Shown here in pieces: positions 58,865-64,000 of a stretch of DNA of 64,000 bases. Below the pieces are notes generated by a model. That model searched no databases and was not told the DNA's origin. It saw only the letters and a program-made list of their open reading frames with translations. A program made the position numbers and the translations under genes. Position 1 is the stretch's first letter; every line of letters begins with the position of its first letter. This DNA is from Saussurea involucrata (taxonomy: Eukaryota > Streptophyta > Magnoliopsida > Asterales > Asteraceae): contig CM066322.1 of NCBI GenBank assembly GCA_033807775.1, positions 22,867,001 to 22,931,000 of the forward strand. The letters are read 5' to 3'.

Positions 58865-59793
58865 TTATATAAAAGCACCCGGTTGGTATTCTTTTTGAGT
58901 GTTTACTTGCGACTTAATCGGACAAACTTGGCTTATTCGCACAGTGGGTTTAGAAGTGTTGTCCCCGTTAAGATGAAAGTGTGACTTTTTTACCTTAAAA
59001 AAAAAAGACCAGACTAAAACCCTACCCTTCCCCATCACCTCTCACTTTCCACGCCACTCTCCCCCACCCTTTCCCATCGCCTCTCACTTTCCAGCCACTC
59101 GCCGGCGCCGCAGCTTCTTCTCCGACGATGCAGCTCTTCTCCACCACTCTTCGTCCCCGGTGTTTTTTCTTCCTTTTGTTGCCCGATTTTATCTAAAATC
59201 AAGATGTGTATCTACTCGTCGTCCTCTTTGCTGCTCGTCGTCCCTGTCGTGTCGGTTGCTGCTCCTCATCTCCGGCGACCGTCACTGCATCTCCCCCTAC
59301 GTTGCACAGCTTGATTCCAGTCGTCCCCTGTCTTTTTTCTACCCTTTGTTGCACGATTTTATCAGAAATCAAGGATGTGTACCTGCACGTTTTGATTATA
59401 TGAAATTACGATTTCATTTTCAAGGGTTTCGATCTCACGGGTTCTAAAATTTGACTACTACTGGGTTTCATATAAATAATGGATTTCAGTTTTGTCACTA
59501 TTCTCATGGGTTCTGAAATTTCATTTTCATGGATTTCACTCTTGCCATTGCTGCTGAAATCATGGGTTTTATCATTTGACCATATATTTGATCATGAAAA
59601 TTATATATAACTTCTTTTCATCTTGAACTTTGTGGATATTTTATAAATCTAGACAGACAAATTTATGGACTTAATAGAAAATTTGGTAAACATCCCCTTA
59701 GTTTAGGACGCCAATGCCCTTCATTATTACATAAAATTATTACACCACAAGTATATCAAAGTATAATGGGCATAACTATAATGGGCATAAAAG
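58865..59793. other. Spacer with promoter/UTR-like and transposon-end-like sequence
   Basis: CT-rich stretch 59010-59170 resembling a 5' UTR, then short open frames without recognisable domains. GGTAAACATCCCCTTA near 59684-59699 resembles the end of the PIF/Harbinger-like family, so part of this may be an old non-autonomous element. No gene supported. Confidence 0.4.
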
Positions 59794-60393
59794 TCAATTT
59801 GCCTTCTTGAACACGACCTTAAGAGGCACATTATTTAAAACAAGACTTCTACGTCCATTTTTAGCAATGGTGGAACCAATATCTGCACAAGCTGGCCTAC
59901 AAGTATTGCACACCGAGGGGCAGAACACCACCTTATACCCATCCTCATACTTCTCAATCTTGAACCAATTACTTATCGTTTCCTGCCCCGGGTTTCCAAC
60001 CACCCCACGGCTCGACACCACCCGTTGCCCGCCAGAAACCTCCACCCGCCACACCGCAGGCCGACCACACGTTGTTGCATCTGAGAACTTAATATTAACA
60101 TCACTGGATTCGAAAATGGTCCCATCTTTGTTGGTGTTGGCTGGTACAAAAGTCAACGGTAACCCGTTCAATAATTCGTTGTTTTCTTGGACAACGTCGA
60201 GTGGGCATGTTTGGTTTATTGTTGTTGGGGCTAGTTTTACGCCGCCGCCACTGCCACGTGTGGCGGGCACGATGTAGTATCTGAGGGCAGATCGAACAAC
60301 GCTCCCTGCACTGTCGAGGACCGGGACCGAGGTTTGGCCGGTGGAAAGTGAGAGTGTGGAGAAAACGATGAAAATGAAGATTGGTGTGTTCAT
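59794..60393 (-). CDS. Kunitz-type (miraculin-like) protease inhibitor K4, diverged paralogue
   Basis: A 199-residue intronless secreted protein of the same family as K1-K3, clearly diverged but aligning throughout. It has an N-terminal hydrophobic signal peptide (1-19), the six Cys in equivalent places (63, 109, 158, 162, 165, 169), the sequon N60-Q-T, and the shared block GNPGQETISNWFKIEKYED. The STI signature region (V25-I41) is recognisable but departs at two positions (Ala29, Ser31). It is more basic and richer in Gly in the first 50 residues. Same orientation as K1-K3 and outside the 18.65-kb array, so it represents an older duplication of the gene. A weak TATA-like stretch (TATCTATA) lies about 45 bp upstream. 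Confidence 0.92.
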   Translation of the reverse strand: MNTPIFIFIVFSTLSLSTGQTSVPVLDSAGSVVRSALRYYIVPATRGSGGGVKLAPTTINQTCPLDVVQENNELLNGLPLTFVPANTNKDGTIFESSDVNIKFSDATTCGRPAVWRVEVSGGQRVVSSRGVVGNPGQETISNWFKIEKYEDGYKVVFCPSVCNTCRPACADIGSTIAKNGRRSLVLNNVPLKVVFKKAN

Positions 60394-60585
60394 TTTGAGT
60401 TTGATGATATGGGTAGCTTGTAGTTATAACATTAGATATAGATAGAATTATGGATGATGTGGTCTTATGCGGTGTTATTTCTTGAATTCAACACATGTAT
60501 ACCATAAATGTCAATGGTAGATGTGAAGCACAAGTCAAAAAGTTTATAAAAGGATAACTTTGAAAAAATCAGATCCAAGTTCAAA

Positions 60586-60586
60586 T

Positions 60587-60654
<68 letters not shown>
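60586..60654. repeat. (TA)n(GA)n compound microsatellite
   Basis: TA run about 60586-60626, then GA run to about 60654, about 190 bp upstream of K4. Confidence 0.9.
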
Positions 60655-60657
<3 letters not shown>

Positions 60658-60916
60658 CATGTTCAAGGTCATGTTCAAGCGAAAACCTCAAAAAAATGGA
60701 AAACTGAATAACACCTTAGGGGCCCTTCATCTGGACGGTATGCATTTGTGCATACAGGTAATTTGTAACATGCACAAATGCATAATGCACTTGTGCATAA
60801 AAACCAAAAAGTCAACTTAATTTACATGTATGCACAAATGCATACCGTCCAGATGAAGGCCCCCTAAGATGTTCTTTAGTTTTCCGTTTTTTTAGGTTTT
60901 CTCTAAACCTCCCTCT
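60652..60916. mobile_element. Palindromic MITE-like element
   Basis: Near-perfect inverted arms 60715-60754 and 60829-60868 (CATCTGGACGGTATGCATTT and complement), with weaker outer arms to GAGGG and CCCTC and TA-rich flanks. Multiple GCACAAATGCAT words inside. Confidence 0.65.
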
Positions 60917-62340
60917 ATATATATAATACCTAAATTTTATGTCATTTGTTATTAAATAATTGCTTATTGATCATATATATTTTAGGGAAATTAATTAAAA
61001 TACCCTAAGTTTGACTCATTGTTATCAAAATACCCTAAATCTCGACCAACTTACCAAAATGCCCTAAAATTCCGCGATGGGCCCCGCGATCGCGGGCTAG
61101 GGCGTTCGTGGCACCATTGTTTGGCCAAAGTGTCCCGCGGAGCCCCTCAACTATGGCCGCGGTGACACTTTTGGTCCCTCCCCGCGGAGGAAGCCCGCGA
61201 TGGCCACAAAATGTACACTTTCAGCCCTTGTACTTGAACGAATCTTATATGCTTTTACTGTTTTTTCCACAATTATTGTACTTTGAAGACCAATTTGTGG
61301 TTAAAATTCACTGGCATGTTTTCATCAATGTTGAATCAGTGTATTTGGAATACCAATTTGTGGATGAAATGAGAGATTGGTTGTCATCAATGTTGGTTGT
61401 TTCATCCATAAATAGATGTAAAATGCAATCCATAATCCACACCGATTCCATACTTCTTTCTTGCTTTCTTTCTTCAATATTTTGTTTTTGAGATACTACT
61501 GAAAAAATGAGTTCATCTGTTGCAAAAGCTAAGCTATATTTCTGTTTCGATGGTGAATGGGTGCAAGATAACAATGAGTGAAATTTTGCTTATAAATCTA
61601 AGCATTGTGTAAAAGTGTCAGTAAACTATACTTATCAGAAGTTTGTTGCATACTGTAATACCCCGTTTTAAAAATGTGTATTTTAACGTCTCCAAATTGT
61701 TTAGTATTTAAAATGTCAATCAATTATAGTAGAGGGGCTAAAAGTGTCAATTAACCAAAGTTTTATTAATGAATAATAATAACTAATTGATAAAATATAT
61801 ATATATATATCTATACTACATATAGAAGCATGCTAGCAAAAAGTCTTAAATACAAGTCATAATGCATAAGGTATTGCTATTTCATGCATAAAAGTTGAAA
61901 AACTCTTAATTACAACTTCATAAGCATAAATTACAAGCTTACAATGCAATAAATAAGAAAGGCCACCTCTTTCACAAACCCAGCCACCCACCCACAGAAA
62001 AGTCGCCCCTCACCATACCGATTCTACTGATTCACTTTGCACCATACATACCACCATGCCTTTCTTCTTCTACTTCTCCAAGACCATGCCTTCGTACTTC
62101 TTTCTACTTTGCACGCCCTTTTTCATGTTACATATAAATCAAGAGTATTGGTTCGGAGAATTTTTGAATCCTAAAATCTTCTCTACAACCCCTGTCCGTT
62201 TTTGTTTTTTCTCTCTTTTGGTTGAACTATTAAACAGTCTAATTTAGTTGTAGGTTTCATCTTTAAATGTTTGTTTTTTCATTTTGTTTTCAACTCTGAA
62301 ATCATAAGTTTTGAAATATGTATCTTTTGTTTAACATTGG
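60917..62340. other. Non-coding; GC-rich island and UTR-like stretch
   Basis: A GC-rich block at 61075-61205 (CCGCGATCGCGG, CCGCGGAG) contrasts with AT-rich surroundings. ATACCCCGTTTTAAAA near 61658 resembles a common plant transposon start. 61960-62240 is CT/CA-rich like a 5' UTR. No protein gene can be supported. Confidence 0.4.
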
Positions 62341-62350
62341 CTTCAGGTGA

Positions 62351-62465
62351 ATGGTTATAGAGGAGTTGAAGAGCTTGTTGAAGATGGTTGAAGGTCCCGA
62401 GAAACAGATTCCTGATGCTCTCTTCTATGACCTCTCACACATGTTCTTTGATTTTATAAACAAAG
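62351..62465 (+). CDS. Possible first coding exon of an unrecognised gene
   Basis: An acceptor (TTGGCTTCAG, ending 62346) is followed by GTGA and an ATG at 62351. The frame reads 38 codons (MVIEELKSLLKMVEG ... DFINK) and ends at AAAG/GTAAAA (62465). The codons look protein-coding and both splice signals are good, but I do not recognise the protein and cannot link it securely to further exons; 62818-62912 is a weak candidate. It may be a gene entering from this side, a captured fragment or chance. Confidence 0.25.
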
Positions 62466-63160
62466 GTAAAACCCTTTAAGTTGTTCTTAGGTTTATCATG
62501 TCATTATCGATTTTTGGTATTTGTGATATAATCTCAAAGGGGCATTCATAATCTAATGTTCTTGTATTTATTTTGATGCTTTCAAGTTTTTTGGGTTGTT
62601 TTTATGGTTTAATCAGTTTTGTAGACAAGGTGTTCCTTAAATTGTCTAATAGAGAAAAATTCAAAAGGGTATAGAGAGTTGTTCATAACCCAATGTTCAT
62701 GTGTTTATTTTTGACAAGTTGTTTGTTAACATGGATGGAGGCCCTGTTAGAAACCTTCCATGGAACCATCTCCGGACCCAAGGTTCTTACATTTATCTTC
62801 CTTTCTATGTTTTTAGGTACCAGCTCTTTAGAGTTGTGTTGAATTTAAGGGTTGAAGTTCAGATGGTTCCATCTTTTGAATTGAGTCTAGCCAACTTGGT
62901 ATACACACCATGAGAGATATCTTGGTACAATAAAAAGTTATCTATTGTTGTAGGCTTGTATTGACCTTAAGAACCACCCTTCAAAGTAAACATAAGTATA
63001 GAAAATAGCAAGTAAATGTTAATATGTTATAATGGTTTAATTTCACTCAAGGTCAATACAATCTAAAGGGTAATGTTTGCACCAGTAGTCCAGCACCAGA
63101 GAGCTTGTTGTTGCCTGCCTCTTGATGGGGGTAATGTTTGCACATTCAAAAGTAGCCAGG
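62466..63160. other. Intron-like or intergenic AT-rich DNA
   Basis: T-rich, with short frames only. GGTAATGTTTGCAC occurs twice (about 63070 and 63130). Nothing supported. Confidence 0.4.
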
Positions 63161-63451
63161 CATTTTGGTTTTAAAGTTTTTTATTTTCTAACCTCTTTCA
63201 ATGTCATTTTCTAACATCTTCTAGATCATCCAGTTTAACGATTTCAATGTATTCAACTTCTGCATCCACCACCTCTGCATCAGAATGTCCAGTCTCGGTT
63301 CCTCCGTGCATTTTGGTTTTAAAGTTTTTTATTTTCTAACCTCTTTCAATGTCATTTTCTAACATCTTCTAGATCATCCAGTTTAACGATTTCAATGTAT
63401 TCAACTTCTGCATCCACCACCTCTGCATCAGAATGTTCAGTCTCGGTTCCG
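63161..63451. repeat. 148-bp tandem duplication, two copies
   Basis: CATTTTGGTTTTAAAG starts at 63161 and again at 63309. The copies run through CTCTGCATCAGAATG to GTCTCGGTTCC and differ at very few bases. Confidence 0.9.
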
Positions 63452-64000
63452 TTCACACGTGTTTCATCTAGAAAAAATACCATTTTCTTTGGTTTCCCCT
63501 AACAAGGAAGACAGGATCTTATCATGGGAATTTAAAAAGGGTTTGTACTTTCTCCCCCAATTTTCTTTGCTTAAAGGTACTTATTTTGGTTGTTTTCAAA
63601 TGTGCAGGATTTGTGGCAAGGTTCTTATTCATTGTATCATCTATATATGTACGTTGATCTGTTTTCGTTTAACATTTCTTGAGGTGAATGGGCTAGGCTC
63701 TTCTTGAGATTAGCTATATGGAATCCCCATGTTCATATAAAAGCCCAACCATAAGGTTTAGTAGTCACTTATAGTTAACTTGTTGTTATTATCGCTTTTT
63801 TAAATTTATGGTTCATTTAGACAGTGTTTGTTTTAGTTTCCAACTTTGTTTTTTCAGGGTAAGGCAAATGATCCGGTTTATTTCTTTTTTAATGAATGGG
63901 ACATCTTATTCTCCAACTCTATCCGAGCAGGTTTTCGTTAAGTGATTTTGAGTGCAATCTCTGTTATTAAACAAGTTTTTAGCTTTTCTATTACTTATTT
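63452..64000. other. No feature recognised
   Basis: AT-rich DNA to the window edge with short frames only. Confidence 0.4.

Noticed and set aside
61108..61491. 127-codon frame in the GC-rich island
   Set aside because: Crosses an abrupt composition change and shows no domain or splice context.

Overview
The window is plant nuclear DNA, AT-rich and dominated by transposable elements. Plant-type Ty3/gypsy (Athila/Tat-like) and Ty1/copia elements, initiator-Met-tRNA primer sites, TAA-flanked MITEs, a Helitron and miraculin-like Kunitz inhibitor genes all point to a eudicot. A member of the Asteraceae is my best guess from the style of the elements, but the sequence does not prove it. The only well-supported host protein genes are four intronless, minus-strand Kunitz genes, called K1 to K4 here.

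Layout. 1-8128: two related Sirevirus-like copia elements on the minus strand. A (to 4290) is inserted in the pol of B (4291-8128), and B is inserted in an Athila-like LTR. 8129-50577: a tandem array with an 18.65-kb unit. It consists of a partial unit (8129-13280), unit 1 (13281-31928) and unit 2 (31929-50577). Each full unit carries, left to right: a 5'-truncated Athila-like gag-pol with three stops; its 3' LTR; a copia element lacking RNase H and 3' LTR, sitting in that LTR; a second stretch of LTR; a set of MITEs; one Kunitz gene (K1, K2 or K3); and a LINE zinc-binding remnant. 50578-59793: non-array flank with a 1.08-kb PIF/Harbinger-like element, a 2.05-kb foldback element with a 9-bp target duplication, and a 4.26-kb non-autonomous Helitron. 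59794-60393: the diverged paralogue K4. 60394-64000: palindromic repeats, a 148-bp tandem duplication and one possible coding exon of an unrecognised gene.

Main observations. (1) Diagnostic differences among the three copies of the K segment show that the middle copy is right-type on its left side and left-type on its right side. This is the footprint of one unequal crossover (or of an assembly join) within about 580 bp. (2) The copia element inside the unit appears to start gag in its LTR and to splice out a 1.3-kb intron containing the primer-binding site, seven tandem RNA hairpins and four spaced TGCCCAAAGGT boxes. (3) The two Sirevirus-like elements carry the same AGCAGTACTAAC-type word in arrays upstream of the LTR TATA box and again in the 3' part of gag.

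How the parts relate. The transposons are mostly decayed passengers, but they shaped the locus. One breakpoint of the 18.65-kb duplication fuses the LINE remnant to the Athila gag, and repetition of the unit raised the Kunitz gene from one copy to at least three next to the older paralogue K4.
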